Part shown: piece after piece, positions 14,611-24,285 of the stretch
Layout: each line of letters begins with the position of its first letter
Position numbering within the stretch: position 1 is the stretch's first letter
NCBI RefSeq assembly: GCF_022836475.1
Contig: NZ_BQXH01000007.1
Span: forward strand, 1-59,429
Direction: 5' to 3'
Length of the DNA stretch: 59,429 bases
Source: Ligilactobacillus pabuli
GTDB lineage: Bacteria > Bacillota > Bacilli > Lactobacillales > Lactobacillaceae
Program-made: the position numbers and the translations under genes
The notes under the pieces: generated by a model
What the model was told of the DNA's origin: nothing
The model's database searches: none
The model's input: only the letters and a program-made list of their open reading frames with translations

Positions 14611-16338
14611 TCACTTCCTTGCGCTACGTTCTTGGGCGTCAGCGATTTGACGATAGTGTTGATTAGTCTGGAGAAGTTGGTCATGCGTACCAGTCCCCAC
14701 TACCTTGCCGTCTTCCAAGACAACAATTAAATCAGCATCTGCCACCGCCGAGATCCGCTGTGAAATCACAATTTTAGTTGTTACTGGCATCTCTTGACGC
14801 AAAGCCTGTTGCAGGCGTTTTTCGGTATTCGTATCCACCGCACTAGTTGAATCGTCCATAATCAAGACTTTGGGCGTTTTCAATAATGAACGTGCGATAC
14901 TCAAGCGTTGCCTCTGTCCGCCAGAAATACTCGTTCCAGTTTGCCCCAGCATCGTCTCATATTTGTCAGGCAGTTTTTCGATAAAGTCAGCGATTTGTGC
15001 TTGTTGGACTGCCCAGTGCAGTTGCTCATCAGTCGCACTGGGATTTCCCCATAGTAAATTTTCTCGGATCGTCCCAGAAAATAACAGACTGTCTTGCAAG
15101 ACCAACGCTACGCTATCACGCAATGCTTTTAATTGGTATTCCTTCACATCATGTCCCGCCAACACGACCCGACCAGCAGTCACGTCATACAAACGGGGAA
15201 TCATTTCCACCAACGTTGATTTACCAGCACCAGTATTCCCCAAAATCCCGACTAACTGTCCACTTTGAATGTGTAAATTGACCTGGTATAATTGTTCATT
15301 TTCACTTGAATCAGCATAGTTAAAACTGACATTTTCAAAATCAATTTGACCATTTTGAACTTCGGTTAAGGGGTGCTCTTTTTCCACGATCGTTGGCTCT
15401 TCAACCAATGTTTCTGACAAACGTTCAGCCGAAGTTTGCGCGATCGTCAACTGATTAAAAATTCCCGATAACATCATTAAACTCATTAAAATTGACATCC
15501 CATAGGCAGTCAAACTCACTAATTGTCCCGTTTCCATTGCACCATTGACAATCATTCTGCCGCCAAACCAAAACAATGCCAGTAACGTCAAATTACTGAT
15601 CAGTTGCATCAATGGCTGGTTTAATGCCATTAGTCGCTGAGCCCACGAATAGTTATGGTAAATTTCTTGGGAAACAGCAGTGAACTTCTGAATTTCACGG
15701 GGCTGTCTAACATAGGATTTAACAACTTTGATTCCATGGATGTTTTCACTCAAAATTTCGTTTAAGTGATCATAGGCTCGGAAAACTTTCCGGAACAGCG
15801 GATGAACCTTTCTAATAATGAGCCAGAGCCCACTCCCTAAAATTGGCAAAGCAATCACAAAAATTACCGCCATCTGGGCATTGACAGTAAAAGCCAGAAT
15901 GATAGAAAAAATAATCATCGAAGGTGCCCGGAAAGCCCCGCGAATTAACTGTTGGTAGGCGTTTTGCAAATTAGTAATGTCTGTCGTTAAGCGTGTCACT
16001 AAACTAGCGTCAGAAAAACGGTCGATATTCGTAAACGAAAAGCGCTGAATATGTGCATAAAGATCATGGCGGACATTATGAGCAACACCCACAGCTGCGA
16101 TACTAGATAACCGACTCGCACCGGCACCACATGCCAATGAAATCACTGCGATCACTAGTAAAATCCCACCAATTTGATAAATCACCGCCAAATTTCGTGG
16201 CGTAAACCCTTGATCAATAATTTTCGCCATTAAAAACGGAATCATGGTTTCACAAGCTGTTTCGAGCACCACCATTAAAGACGCCAACACCGACGGCAAT
16301 TTAAACTCTCTAATTGATTTCGCTAGTACTTTTAACAT
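14611..16338 (-). CDS. lmrC: Heterodimeric ABC multidrug exporter, degenerate-site subunit
   Basis: The 575-residue protein has a six-helix ABC exporter membrane domain followed by an NBD with GNTGAGKST (Walker A) and TSISGGQRQRLSIAR (signature). Its Walker B reads VLIMDDSTSAVD, where Asp replaces the catalytic Glu, the hallmark of the degenerate site in LmrC, BmrC and TM287-type subunits. It is first in a two-gene operon with lmrD. Start ATG 16338 (MLKVLAKS) follows GAAGGTGCTGTG; an ATG seven codons upstream lacks a good site. A cre-like sequence lies just upstream (16363-16377), so carbon catabolite control is possible. Confidence 0.9.
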   Translation of the reverse strand: MLKVLAKSIREFKLPSVLASLMVVLETACETMIPFLMAKIIDQGFTPRNLAVIYQIGGILLVIAVISLACGAGASRLSSIAAVGVAHNVRHDLYAHIQRFSFTNIDRFSDASLVTRLTTDITNLQNAYQQLIRGAFRAPSMIIFSIILAFTVNAQMAVIFVIALPILGSGLWLIIRKVHPLFRKVFRAYDHLNEILSENIHGIKVVKSYVRQPREIQKFTAVSQEIYHNYSWAQRLMALNQPLMQLISNLTLLALFWFGGRMIVNGAMETGQLVSLTAYGMSILMSLMMLSGIFNQLTIAQTSAERLSETLVEEPTIVEKEHPLTEVQNGQIDFENVSFNYADSSENEQLYQVNLHIQSGQLVGILGNTGAGKSTLVEMIPRLYDVTAGRVVLAGHDVKEYQLKALRDSVALVLQDSLLFSGTIRENLLWGNPSATDEQLHWAVQQAQIADFIEKLPDKYETMLGQTGTSISGGQRQRLSIARSLLKTPKVLIMDDSTSAVDTNTEKRLQQALRQEMPVTTKIVISQRISAVADADLIVVLEDGKVVGTGTHDQLLQTNQHYRQIADAQERSARK

Positions 16339-16362
16339 CACAGCACCTTCTTCATTCAATAA

Positions 16363-16377
16363 ATTAAGCGTTTACAT
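16363..16377 (-). promoter_or_regulatory. cre-like site upstream of lmrC
   Basis: On the minus strand ATGTAAACGCTTAAT fits the catabolite-responsive element pattern WTGNAANCGNWNNCW at 14 of 15 positions. It lies about 25 bp before the lmrC start, where CcpA binding would be expected to repress. No second site was found. Confidence 0.4.
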
Positions 16378-16493
16378 TTAATTTAACATAGATTTCTGAG
16401 AAAGCAGATAAATCAGCTCACCTGGAATTTCTAACGATAATTCTGATTATATTCAAAAAGGCACTACCAAGTAAGCCACTTAGCAATGCCGAA

Positions 16494-16527
16494 AAATAAA
16501 AAAAATAAATTGTATTACTACAATTGC
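16494..16527 (-). terminator. Terminator downstream of the degenerate 16599 gene
   Basis: On the minus strand ATTGTA-GTAA-TACAAT is followed by TTATTTTTTTTATTTTT. It lies about 75 bp after the 16599 stop. The remainder of 16378-16598 contains nothing I recognise. Confidence 0.6.
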
Positions 16528-16598
16528 GGTTGAAACCCGAGGGTGCTTTCTATCACTCAAGCCCTGACAGCTAAAGGACTAGCTCCAGCATGATCATC

Positions 16599-17060
16599 TT
16601 AAACATCATTGCTATCATAGATTCCTACTTTATACTGCGGTTTTTCAAAAATCACCAGGCTCATTGCCGCTAATTGTTTGACTAACTTGTGATTTCTGAC
16701 CTCGATCACCGGATAAGAAACTTCCAAGCCATTAAAAATATAGTAGCCATCAGGTAGTTGAGAATAATCAAATTGTGCTAAAAATTTTTGATATTCTGCA
16801 TTGGTAAGCTTTCCTTCTGTTGGTACACTTACTAAAATCAACCCGTTAGCTAACAATCATCCCTTATCTGACTTTCTTTTTTGCAAGTCGTTTTGCCTTA
16901 CGGGATCCATACCACTATCTGTAATCTTGAATTTTTCCTTATATTGTTCCCCATACTTAGCAAAATAATAAAATATTAAGAACGAGTGTAACATGAATTT
17001 ACATAAGAAAGCCATCCCAGCAAATACTATTAACAAACCAAACGCAATAGCATAAAGTAA
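16599..17060 (-). pseudogene. Small membrane protein gene broken by an in-frame stop
   Basis: One minus-strand frame stays open from 17060 to 16599 except for a single TGA at 16857-16859. Upstream of that stop it encodes a hydrophobic stretch (LLYAIAFGLLIVFAGMAFLC, then FLIFYYFAKYGEQYKEKFKI) and a basic tail. Downstream is an 85-codon segment that a caller would start at TTG 16856 (MLANGLILVSVPTEGKLT ... YKVGIYDSNDV). The simplest reading is a membrane protein of over 150 residues with a nonsense mutation. No ATG with a ribosome site precedes the hydrophobic part, so the 5' end may be damaged too. Family not recognised. The two halves could instead be separate small genes. Confidence 0.45.
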
Positions 17061-17183
17061 TCAACTTTTATCAGCACATTATACGTTGCAATCGATTTCA
17101 TTCTTAGATAAATCTTTCCTATATCGCAACGTAAGCATAGGATATTTCTCTAACAACATGTTCTTTACAATCATCGAATTACT

Positions 17184-17288
17184 TTAGACCTCAATGTCAT
17201 GGAATTTAGCATCCTTGTGAAAAATGGTTACGAGTCCTTTTCCCTCACGTTGCTGCTTTGTAAGTCTATTAGATTGTCCTTTGTTCAT
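17184..17288 (-). CDS. Candidate 34-residue basic peptide
   Basis: The minus strand encodes MNKGQSNRLTKQQREGKGLV followed by TIFHKDAKFHDIEV and TAA. A strong site, AAGGAGTATTTTATT, precedes the ATG. The peptide is basic and has no signal sequence or double-glycine leader. It lies upstream of the broken membrane-protein gene on the same strand. Unrecognised. It may be the remaining start of a longer degenerate gene. The interval 17289-17573 upstream shows no gene. Confidence 0.4.
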   Translation of the reverse strand: MNKGQSNRLTKQQREGKGLVTIFHKDAKFHDIEV

Positions 17289-17573
17289 AATAAAATACTC
17301 CTTATTTGGGTAAAACATATTTGTTTGTTATACAAGTTTTATCAACCTTCATGGTAATTTGAAACGTTAACGCAAAAATCATCGAGTTTTGATAACAAAT
17401 AGATATTTGGGGGAACTGCAAAGATTTATTTTCGATTTCTTAAATTAAATTTTATATTTTTCGTGTACTACTTTTCTTCCTGAAACGTCACACAATCTAA
17501 TAGTCAAATGATGTATATCAAGATACAAAAGACTATTCATTAATAAAAATAAATACCCTGTCCGGAAAAGCAC

Positions 17574-17624
17574 AAAATCCCCACCAGCTCAGCCTTCAGT
17601 CGGCCCAAACTTGGCAGGGATTTT
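17574..17624 (-). terminator. Candidate terminator of guaA
   Basis: AAAATCCC and GGGATTTT bracket a 35-nt loop that can form further pairs (GCCAAG/CTTGGC-like). On the minus strand the stem ends in ATTTTGTGCTTTT. It lies about 95 bp beyond the guaA stop. The T tract is short, so confidence is moderate. Confidence 0.5.
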
Positions 17625-17719
17625 GGCGGAGAATATACTACATTTCAACCAATCGTATCCTTTGTATCTACCGAAAACGATGTTAAATCAATATTCCGGA
17701 TTAAATTTACATGTACCTT

Positions 17720-19273
17720 TTATTCCCACTCTATTGTTGACGGTGGCTTAGAAGTAATATCATACACTATGCGGTTGACATGATCCACTTCATTGACGAT
17801 TCGCACAGAGATTTCTTGCAAGACATCCCATGGAATCTTTGCAAAGTCAGCTGTCATCCCATCAATCGAAGTTACGGCACGAATTCCGACTGTATAGTCA
17901 TACGTCCGACCATCGCCCATTACACCAACGGAACGGATACCTGGCAAAACGGTAAAGTACTGCCAAATTTCCTTGTCCAAGCCATGTTGTGCGATAACTT
18001 CACGTAAAATAGCGTCACTTTCACGCACGATTTCCAACTTGTCTTCTGTGATCTCACCAATCACTCGAATTCCAAGACCTGGGCCTGGGAATGGCTGCCG
18101 CCAAACAAGTTCGTGTGGCATTTCAAGTTTTTCACCCAAGTCACGGACTTCATCCTTGAATAAGGTGTTTAATGGTTCGATCAACTTGAAGACCATGTCT
18201 TCTGGCAAACCACCAACGTTATGATGTGACTTGATCGTTTGGGCAGTATCTGTTCCTGATTCAATCACATCAGTATACAGTGTACCTTGAGCTAACCACT
18301 TCACACCCTTTAACTTAATTGCTTCGTCGTTAAAGACTTGAATAAATTCGTTACCAATGATTTTCCGCTTCTTTTCGGGATCACTGACACCTGCTAGTTT
18401 ATCCAAGAAACGCTTTTGGGCATCAACTTTAATGATGTTTAAGCCAAATTTGCCGGCTAAACTGTCCATCACAAGTTGTGCTTCATTTTTCCGCAGCAAA
18501 CCATGATCGACAAAAATACAGGTCAACTGGTCGCCAATTGCCTTGTGCAGCAAGACACCGACAACGGAAGAATCAACCCCACCGGATAAGCCAAGCAAGA
18601 CCTGATCGTCGCCCACTTGTTCGCGGATTTTAGCAATTTGCAAATCAATAAAGTCGTTCATTGACCAGTTCGTCCGTGCTTCACAGACATCGATGGCAAA
18701 GTGACGTAAAATGTCATTCCCATATTCTGTGTTCCGCACTTCAGGATGGAATTGCAAACCATAGAACTTCTTAGAATTGTTAGCCATCGCTGAAATTGGA
18801 CAGTTAGCACTTGTTGCAGTTGAAACAAAACCTTCTGGGACTTCAGTCACCAAATCGCCGTGACTCATCCAGACAGTTTGTTCTGCTGGCAAGTTTTTAA
18901 AGGTTGGCACTTGATCGTCTGTAACTTGGATCAATGCTTTACCGTATTCTTTGTTATTAGCATTTTCAACCTTACCACCCAGTTCATGGGCCATGATCTG
19001 CATTCCGTAACAGATCCCCAAAACTGGAATACCAAGATTGAAGATTTCAGGATCGACGTCAAATGAACCTTCGTCGTAGACACTGTTAGAACCACCAGAA
19101 AGAATGATTCCTTTAGGTGCCATCTCCTTGATTTCGGCCGCTGTCAGCTTATGTGACAGTAGTTCAGAATAAATACCAAACTCACGAATCCGTCGTGTGA
19201 TCAGTTGGTTATACTGACTACCGAAATCAAGAACGATGATTTTGTCGAAATCCTGCATCTCAACTTTCGCCAA
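17720..19273 (-). CDS. guaA: GMP synthase (glutamine-hydrolysing)
   Basis: This 517-residue cytoplasmic enzyme converts XMP, glutamine and ATP to GMP. The class I glutamine amidotransferase domain comes first: [20 protein letters not shown], the nucleophile in [17 protein letters not shown], and the His-Glu pair in GLQFHPEV. The ATP pyrophosphatase domain follows with the P-loop [16 protein letters not shown], then the dimerisation domain with [15 protein letters not shown] and the usual C-terminal KPPSTIEWE. The start is best placed at TTG 19273 (MAKVEMQDF). GAGGTG lies six bases ahead of it, and the upstream GTG has no spacing for that site. No purine riboswitch was seen in the approximately 100-bp gap after coaA. 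coaA lies upstream on the same strand and could be co-transcribed. Confidence 0.95.
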   Translation of the reverse strand: MAKVEMQDFDKIIVLDFGSQYNQLITRRIREFGIYSELLSHKLTAAEIKEMAPKGIILSGGSNSVYDEGSFDVDPEIFNLGIPVLGICYGMQIMAHELGGKVENANNKEYGKALIQVTDDQVPTFKNLPAEQTVWMSHGDLVTEVPEGFVSTATSANCPISAMANNSKKFYGLQFHPEVRNTEYGNDILRHFAIDVCEARTNWSMNDFIDLQIAKIREQVGDDQVLLGLSGGVDSSVVGVLLHKAIGDQLTCIFVDHGLLRKNEAQLVMDSLAGKFGLNIIKVDAQKRFLDKLAGVSDPEKKRKIIGNEFIQVFNDEAIKLKGVKWLAQGTLYTDVIESGTDTAQTIKSHHNVGGLPEDMVFKLIEPLNTLFKDEVRDLGEKLEMPHELVWRQPFPGPGLGIRVIGEITEDKLEIVRESDAILREVIAQHGLDKEIWQYFTVLPGIRSVGVMGDGRTYDYTVGIRAVTSIDGMTADFAKIPWDVLQEISVRIVNEVDHVNRIVYDITSKPPSTIEWE

Positions 19274-19379
19274 GTTATTCACCTCATCTTAATTTTTACA
19301 CTTAATTACTTTACCAATTGTACCGGCGAAATGGCTGGCGGTCAATGGTTTACCCGCAAAAACCGTACAAAAAGACCAA

Positions 19380-20303
19380 TTAAACAAACTTCCGCAACAA
19401 AAGTTCGTCAACTAGATGATTTTCACCTTTGTTCAAGATCAAATCTGCGCGATTCCGCGTGGGTAAAATATAATCATGCAGATTAGGATGATTGACGTCA
19501 TACCATAAATCATGCGCCATCTTGTGGGCAACGTTCCAATCTCCTTGAGCGTAGGGATAGTAGTAGTTATCTGGTTCATTTTTGGCCCGAGCTAACAAGA
19601 GGTCAAACCGTTCAAAGTACCATTTTTTGATTAAATCTTCGTTGGCATCGACGTAAATTGAAAAATCAAAAAAGTCGCTGACAAAAATCGGCTGGTTGCT
19701 AGGGAGTTGTAAGACATTGATTCCTTCTAAAATTAACACGTCAGGCTGATAAACGACATCAAATTCGCCTTCCACCTGGTCATATGATTGATGCGAATAA
19801 ACTGGTGCTTTCGCTGGCAAACCATTTTTGACATCATTAATGAAGCTCACTAAAGCAGGCATATCGTAACTTTCTGGGAAACCTTTCCGACTTAAAATAT
19901 GTCTTTTCTTCAATTCTTTAGAAGGATACAAAAAACCATCAGTTGTAATTTGCTGAATTTTCTTATCCGGAAAAATTTCGGTCAACAAGTCCCGTAACAA
20001 GCGGGCAACGGTACTCTTCCCGACGGCAACCGAACCTGCGATACCTAAAATAAAGGGCGTTTTGCGGTGTTTGATGCCTAAAAAATCAGCGAGTTGATTT
20101 TGATTTTGATCATGCGATTTCATTCGCATGCCTAACAAATGAACCAGTGGCATATAAATATCTTCTACATCTTGAATTGAAATGACATCATTTAAAGACT
20201 TGATTTTCATTAATTCTTGGCTGGTTAAAGGAACATATTGATCACGGTAGAACCCGCGCCATTCTTCACGTGGGATCTGGTAATAATTTAATCTGTTTTC
20301 CAT
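19380..20303 (-). CDS. coaA: Type I pantothenate kinase
   Basis: The 307-residue enzyme phosphorylates pantothenate, the first step of coenzyme A synthesis. The P-loop GIAGSVAVGKSTVARLL lies near residues 86-102, followed by TTDGFLYP, RKGFPESYD and EGINVLQ, all type I CoaA signatures (prokaryotic, P-loop kinase fold). The C-terminus carries HDYILPTRNRADLILNKGEN. Start ATG 20303 (MENRLNYYQIP) agrees with the family; a purine-rich GGAAGG lies 12 bases upstream. Upstream at 20558-20816 is a dispersed palindromic element, with the SGNH hydrolase divergent beyond it. Confidence 0.93.
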   Translation of the reverse strand: MENRLNYYQIPREEWRGFYRDQYVPLTSQELMKIKSLNDVISIQDVEDIYMPLVHLLGMRMKSHDQNQNQLADFLGIKHRKTPFILGIAGSVAVGKSTVARLLRDLLTEIFPDKKIQQITTDGFLYPSKELKKRHILSRKGFPESYDMPALVSFINDVKNGLPAKAPVYSHQSYDQVEGEFDVVYQPDVLILEGINVLQLPSNQPIFVSDFFDFSIYVDANEDLIKKWYFERFDLLLARAKNEPDNYYYPYAQGDWNVAHKMAHDLWYDVNHPNLHDYILPTRNRADLILNKGENHLVDELLLRKFV

Positions 20304-20557
20304 TAGTACTAGCGCCTTCCACATTCGTTTTTACTATTCGCAAGAATTATAGCACATTATTCGACTTGAATGTGGCTTTTGCCGGCAAAGAGTAAGCGTT
20401 TCCTAATCAGAAATCAATTCATTCGCTTAATTACTGCCAGTCACTTATGGTAAGATAGAAACTGCAAGCGAAAAGTTGTGTGCAATCAGTTAGTGAAGTG
20501 CTCAGAAAATTACTGGAATGATTGGTGACTAGCTGTCCAGAAGCTAACCAGTTTGCT

Positions 20558-20816
20558 TTGCTCTGTGATTGTAGTCGAGCTACTCAAACCAGGACTTTCC
20601 GTCTATCCAAACTTAGGACCAATGCCTAAGGCGCATTAGTCCTAGGTCCCGATAGTACTCGAGTCCTCTCGGGTTGCTGCGCTCTGTGATTGTAGTCGAG
20701 CTACGCGAGGCAAGAGATTCCGCTTAACTAACTTCCCCGCTACAATGCTGAAAAACGCATTATAGTGGAAAAGTCTGTTAATGCTCATCTATTAACCGCC
20801 TCGCTCCACTCTGTAT
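20558..20816. repeat. Dispersed palindromic element, alpha and beta units, between divergent genes
   Basis: The alpha unit is centred on CCAATGCCTAAGGCGCATTAG. The beta unit is centred on ACAATGCTGAAAAACGCATT with flanking complements. Both are introduced by CTCTGTGATTGTAGTCGAGC. It is the only copy here placed between divergent genes, ending about 22 bp before the hydrolase ATG, so it must overlap or displace that gene's promoter. The gap 20304-20557 left of it has no gene. Confidence 0.85.
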
Positions 20817-20838
20817 TTAAAATAGAAAAGAGATTTTT

Positions 20839-21411
20839 ATGCGTAAACTTATTTTATTCGGTGATAGTATCACCGCTGGGGCTACCCATGGCTACCCCAC
20901 TCCTACTTTTTCCAACAAAGTTCGTCAAGCTTTAGGGGACCTGCCCGTTGACATCCTCAACCGCGGTGTTTTAGGTGACGATACGATTGGTGGTTTAGCC
21001 CGCATCCAAAGTGATGTTGTCCAAAATGACCCCGATGTCGTCGTCATTTTCTTTGGAACCAATGATGTTCAAGTCCCACAAATGACTGCCACTAAATTTC
21101 AAGCTAATTTGGAAAACATGCTCACCCAAATCGGCGCCGATAAATGTGTACTGATCACTCCCGGAATCGTTGGACCTACCCGAATCGAACACCGTCCTTT
21201 AGCCACTTTGAAACAATATGCCCAAGTCGTTTTAGATGTGGCTACTAAACATGACTTACCCGTCGTCAACTGGTTTGCCACCGCAAGCCAACATGATCCG
21301 GCTGAATTATTGCAAAGTGATGATTTGCACTATGCACCACGTGCTTATGATTTATTGCTAGAAAAATTGGCGCCACTTTTACGTCAAGCACTAAACACTA
21401 CAGAAAAGTAA
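20839..21411 (+). CDS. SGNH/GDSL-family lipase or esterase
   Basis: The 190-residue protein is a single SGNH hydrolase domain. Block I is ILFGDSITAG (nucleophile Ser about residue 10). Block II is NRGVLGDDTIGGL (oxyanion Gly). Block III is FFGTNDVQ (oxyanion Asn). Block V is SDDLHYAPRAYDLL, with the catalytic Asp and His. No signal peptide is present, so it should act in the cytoplasm on an ester or acyl-thioester substrate that cannot be named from sequence. It is monocistronic with a terminator at 21465-21526. The ribosome site (AAAAGAGA) is weak. Confidence 0.9.
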   Translation: MRKLILFGDSITAGATHGYPTPTFSNKVRQALGDLPVDILNRGVLGDDTIGGLARIQSDVVQNDPDVVVIFFGTNDVQVPQMTATKFQANLENMLTQIGADKCVLITPGIVGPTRIEHRPLATLKQYAQVVLDVATKHDLPVVNWFATASQHDPAELLQSDDLHYAPRAYDLLLEKLAPLLRQALNTTEK

Positions 21412-21464
21412 CTCTATTCTATGATACCCCTCTGGCACAAGGGGCAAACTAACAATTTATCAAG

Positions 21465-21526
21465 TAGGACTGTCGCACCCTAACCTGAAAAAGCTGGGAG
21501 TTCGTGACAGTCCTATTTTTATCTCG
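21465..21526 (+). terminator. Terminator of the SGNH hydrolase gene
   Basis: TAGGACTGTCGC pairs with GTGACAGTCCTA around a loop of roughly 30 nt that has some pairing of its own, then TTTTT. A smaller GC-rich hairpin (CCCCTCTGGCACAAGGGG) precedes it. Confidence 0.8.
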
Positions 21527-21589
21527 CCATCAAATTGCTCCACTCCTTTTGATGAAACAGGGGGAAGCCTTCTCCATTGCTGGTCCTTT

Positions 21590-21732
21590 TTTGTCAAAGT
21601 ACGACCATCTACCACAATTGCCGGTTCTAGTTTGCCAAAGTACGACCACCTATCACAATTGCCGGTTCTAGTTTGCCAAAGTACGACCACCTATCACAAT
21701 TGCCGGTTCTAGTTTGCCAAAGTACGACTGGC
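21590..21732. repeat. 41-bp tandem hairpin array, family E
   Basis: ACGACC recurs at 21601, 21642, 21683 and (diverged) 21724, exactly 41 bp apart. On the minus strand the unit begins ACCGGCAATTGTGATAGGTG, then GTCGTACTTTGGCAAACTAG, so short arms ACC and GGT bracket the loop. It is the reverse-strand relative of the families at 27713 and 54275. It lies between convergent genes and between their two terminators. Confidence 0.9.
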
Positions 21733-21758
21733 CATCTCCATCGCAAGTATCAAATCAT

Positions 21759-21802
21759 AAAAAACAGGCACCAGAAATCCGCGTGGACTCCTGGTGCCTA
21801 TA
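21759..21802 (-). terminator. Terminator of helD
   Basis: On the minus strand AGGCACCAGG pairs with CTGGTGCCT around a 15-nt loop, followed by GTTTTTT. It lies 15 bp after the helD stop. Confidence 0.9.
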
Positions 21803-21815
21803 TGTGTCTTAGTAA

Positions 21816-24116
21816 CTAGCGAGTAATTAAATGATACTTATCAGTTGGAACGTTGGCGATCAATGGCGTTAGTTTGCCAACCGCAAACAGGTCCAGCCGA
21901 TGCATCGCCCGTGAACAAATCGTGTACACTAACTGACGTTCATCCTCACGGTGGTAGTTTTTCTCATTGGCGTTCCAGACAATAATCGCGTCAAACTCCA
22001 AACCTTTGGCAAGATATGCAGGAACTACGATCGTACCTGGGACTAAACGCTGATTTTCAGTTTTAATCGCCGTGACTTGTTGGCTCTGAGCCTGCAAATT
22101 AGCCGTGAGTTCTTCAGTTTCCTGCAAACTCTTCGTAATAATCGCTGTCGTTAAGTGCTCTGCCGTGTTTTTTTGTAATTGCGCGATTACGTCGGTTACC
22201 AAACGGTCAACATCTTGATCCACGATGATTTCCGGCAAATCACCGGCCCGGTTAAAGGCCTCGACTTCCTCACCATCGTGTAAGATATCCTTACTAAAGT
22301 CCGTGATTTGCTGGGTTGAACGGTACGATTTCGTCAACTGGACGACCTGAGTCTTTTCTGGATCAAACATCGTACTTAACTCATTCAACAGCGAATGACT
22401 GTTTTCTTGCGTAAAGATCGACTGGTTCAAGTCACCCAGCATCGTAAATTTAGCCCGCGGAAATTCTTCTTTCAACAAGGCTAATTGATAAGCTGAATAA
22501 TCCTGGATCTCATCAATAAAGACTTGCCGCATCTCGAGGTCTCCACGTTTCCCGATGATTTTATCAAACAAGTACAGGTAGGCCGTGACATCTGTGAGGG
22601 AAATCTTGCCCTGCTTAATAGCTTGGACAGTCTGTTTAACATTTTCTTGCCACTCGTCGACCGTCAAACCAAAAGTGGTCACGTCCAATAAATCTGGCAA
22701 GTGCCGGAGAAAATGGACGTATTGCCCGTTGATATTGATGAAACGATTCCGAGTAATTGCTCGTTTGATAGCTTGGAATTCATGCGTAACATACGCCCGA
22801 GTCAAGAAAGTCATTTCCTGGTCGCCGTTTTCAAAATTACGTGGGTGGTCCCCATACAAAGCACTCAAATCTTCCCGACTTAAATCTTGGACTGCCTTTT
22901 GCACCCGCTCTGTTCGAGCTTCGCGGTTAACTCGTTGACTGAGTTTTTTCAACAAAGATTCGTGCGTCGCTGACAAACGATTGCGGAGATTATAGTTACT
23001 ATTGAAGCTATAATAAATTTCCTTGATCTGGTCTTTGCTAAAGAAAGGCTTGCCCTGGAACATAATATTTTTAAAATGCATCCCATTTTGATTCAAGAAG
23101 TCAGCATAAGCGTTGGTTGCCTTAAAAAAGCTCAAGCTGTCTTTCAAACTTTTGGCAAGGCGTGCAACCTTCTGATTACTTTCTTCAAATCGTTCCCGCA
23201 AAGTTTCTACGGCCAAACGTGGGACCCGCCGCTGAGCATACTGGTAAAAGGTCATCTGGACCATATTTTGTTCACCCAGTTCTGGCAAAACTTCATTAAT
23301 ATAGTCGTTAAATAGCTGGTTCGGTGAAAATAAAATGACCTGGCTCGCAGTCAAGTTGCCCCGATAACGATACAAGAGGTAAGCGACCCGCTGTAAGACG
23401 GCTGAAGTTTTTCCTGAGCCCGCCGCCCCCTGAACAAATAATAAGTCCGATTTTGTATCTCGGATGATTTTATTTTGTTCCTTTTGAATGGTTGAAACGA
23501 TGCTGCGCATCTTAGTGTCAGAAGCTTCATCCAAGACTTCCAACAACATCTGATCACCAACTGTTTCATCGGTATCAAAGACAGTGAGGATCTGCCCATC
23601 TTCCACCATGAACTGTCTTTTTAAGGATAACTCAGCTGTTTGTTTCCCATCAGGGGTCTCATAAGAAACTTCTCCCAGGCCGCCTTCGTAATAAATACTA
23701 GAAATTGGTGCCCGCCAGTCATAGATCAAAAAGTGGTCCGGCGTATCCGTAAAAGAACTCAGGCCAATATAAACACTCTCCGGCTTACTTTCACCATTTT
23801 CTTGAAAGTCGATGCGCGCAAAATACGGGGTCTTTTCCAGTTTCTGTAAGACATCCAGTTGCTGAGTCGCCCGGCGCCAATTATTTTCGCGTTCTTGTAA
23901 CATTGTTTGTTGTTGTCGCACGGTCAAAGCCGTTTCCATCATTCCGGAATATGAACCGGTTTTGATTCGAACATTATTTTTAAAGTCCTGCATAATTACT
24001 TGTTGGTCGTGGCTGGCACTATCGATATTGGCCTGGCTTTTTGCCTCAGCGTGTCGAATCTTAGTCACAACGGCATCCATCCGCTGTTGTTCTTTTTCTT
24101 TAATCGTTAAACTCAT
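21816..24116 (-). CDS. helD: HelD-type RNA polymerase-associated helicase-like ATPase
   Basis: The 766-residue protein belongs to the HelD family, UvrD/Rep-like superfamily I ATPases. In Bacillus relatives they release stalled RNA polymerase from DNA and recycle it. An N-terminal coiled coil (about 1-95, KEKEQQRMDAVVTKIRHAEA) would reach the secondary channel. Walker A is QGAAGSGKTSAVLQRV (about 230-245), motif II is FIDEIQDYSAYQLALL, motif III MLGDLNQSIF, motif IV QLTKSYRSTQQI, and motif VI lies near YTICSRAMHRLDL. Start ATG has GGAGG eight bases upstream. Single gene with its own terminator. Confidence 0.92.
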   Translation of the reverse strand: MSLTIKEKEQQRMDAVVTKIRHAEAKSQANIDSASHDQQVIMQDFKNNVRIKTGSYSGMMETALTVRQQQTMLQERENNWRRATQQLDVLQKLEKTPYFARIDFQENGESKPESVYIGLSSFTDTPDHFLIYDWRAPISSIYYEGGLGEVSYETPDGKQTAELSLKRQFMVEDGQILTVFDTDETVGDQMLLEVLDEASDTKMRSIVSTIQKEQNKIIRDTKSDLLFVQGAAGSGKTSAVLQRVAYLLYRYRGNLTASQVILFSPNQLFNDYINEVLPELGEQNMVQMTFYQYAQRRVPRLAVETLRERFEESNQKVARLAKSLKDSLSFFKATNAYADFLNQNGMHFKNIMFQGKPFFSKDQIKEIYYSFNSNYNLRNRLSATHESLLKKLSQRVNREARTERVQKAVQDLSREDLSALYGDHPRNFENGDQEMTFLTRAYVTHEFQAIKRAITRNRFININGQYVHFLRHLPDLLDVTTFGLTVDEWQENVKQTVQAIKQGKISLTDVTAYLYLFDKIIGKRGDLEMRQVFIDEIQDYSAYQLALLKEEFPRAKFTMLGDLNQSIFTQENSHSLLNELSTMFDPEKTQVVQLTKSYRSTQQITDFSKDILHDGEEVEAFNRAGDLPEIIVDQDVDRLVTDVIAQLQKNTAEHLTTAIITKSLQETEELTANLQAQSQQVTAIKTENQRLVPGTIVVPAYLAKGLEFDAIIVWNANEKNYHREDERQLVYTICSRAMHRLDLFAVGKLTPLIANVPTDKYHLITR

Positions 24117-24214
24117 GCCTAATGCCTCCGTTTTAGTTAAAATCTAAGTAAATATTTTACCATTATTTTACAAGCACCACAATCAAAGCCCCTTACTTTA
24201 ACCAAAGTTCAGAG

Positions 24215-24244
24215 TTGCCACCCACCACGTCATGCTTGTATACT
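24215..24244 (+). promoter_or_regulatory. Candidate promoter of the antiporter gene
   Basis: TTGCCA and TATACT are 18 bp apart, about 40 bp ahead of the ATG at 24286. Confidence 0.55.
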
Positions 24245-24285
24245 GAACACAAGATTAATTGCAAAATATTAAGGAGTTTTTGCCT

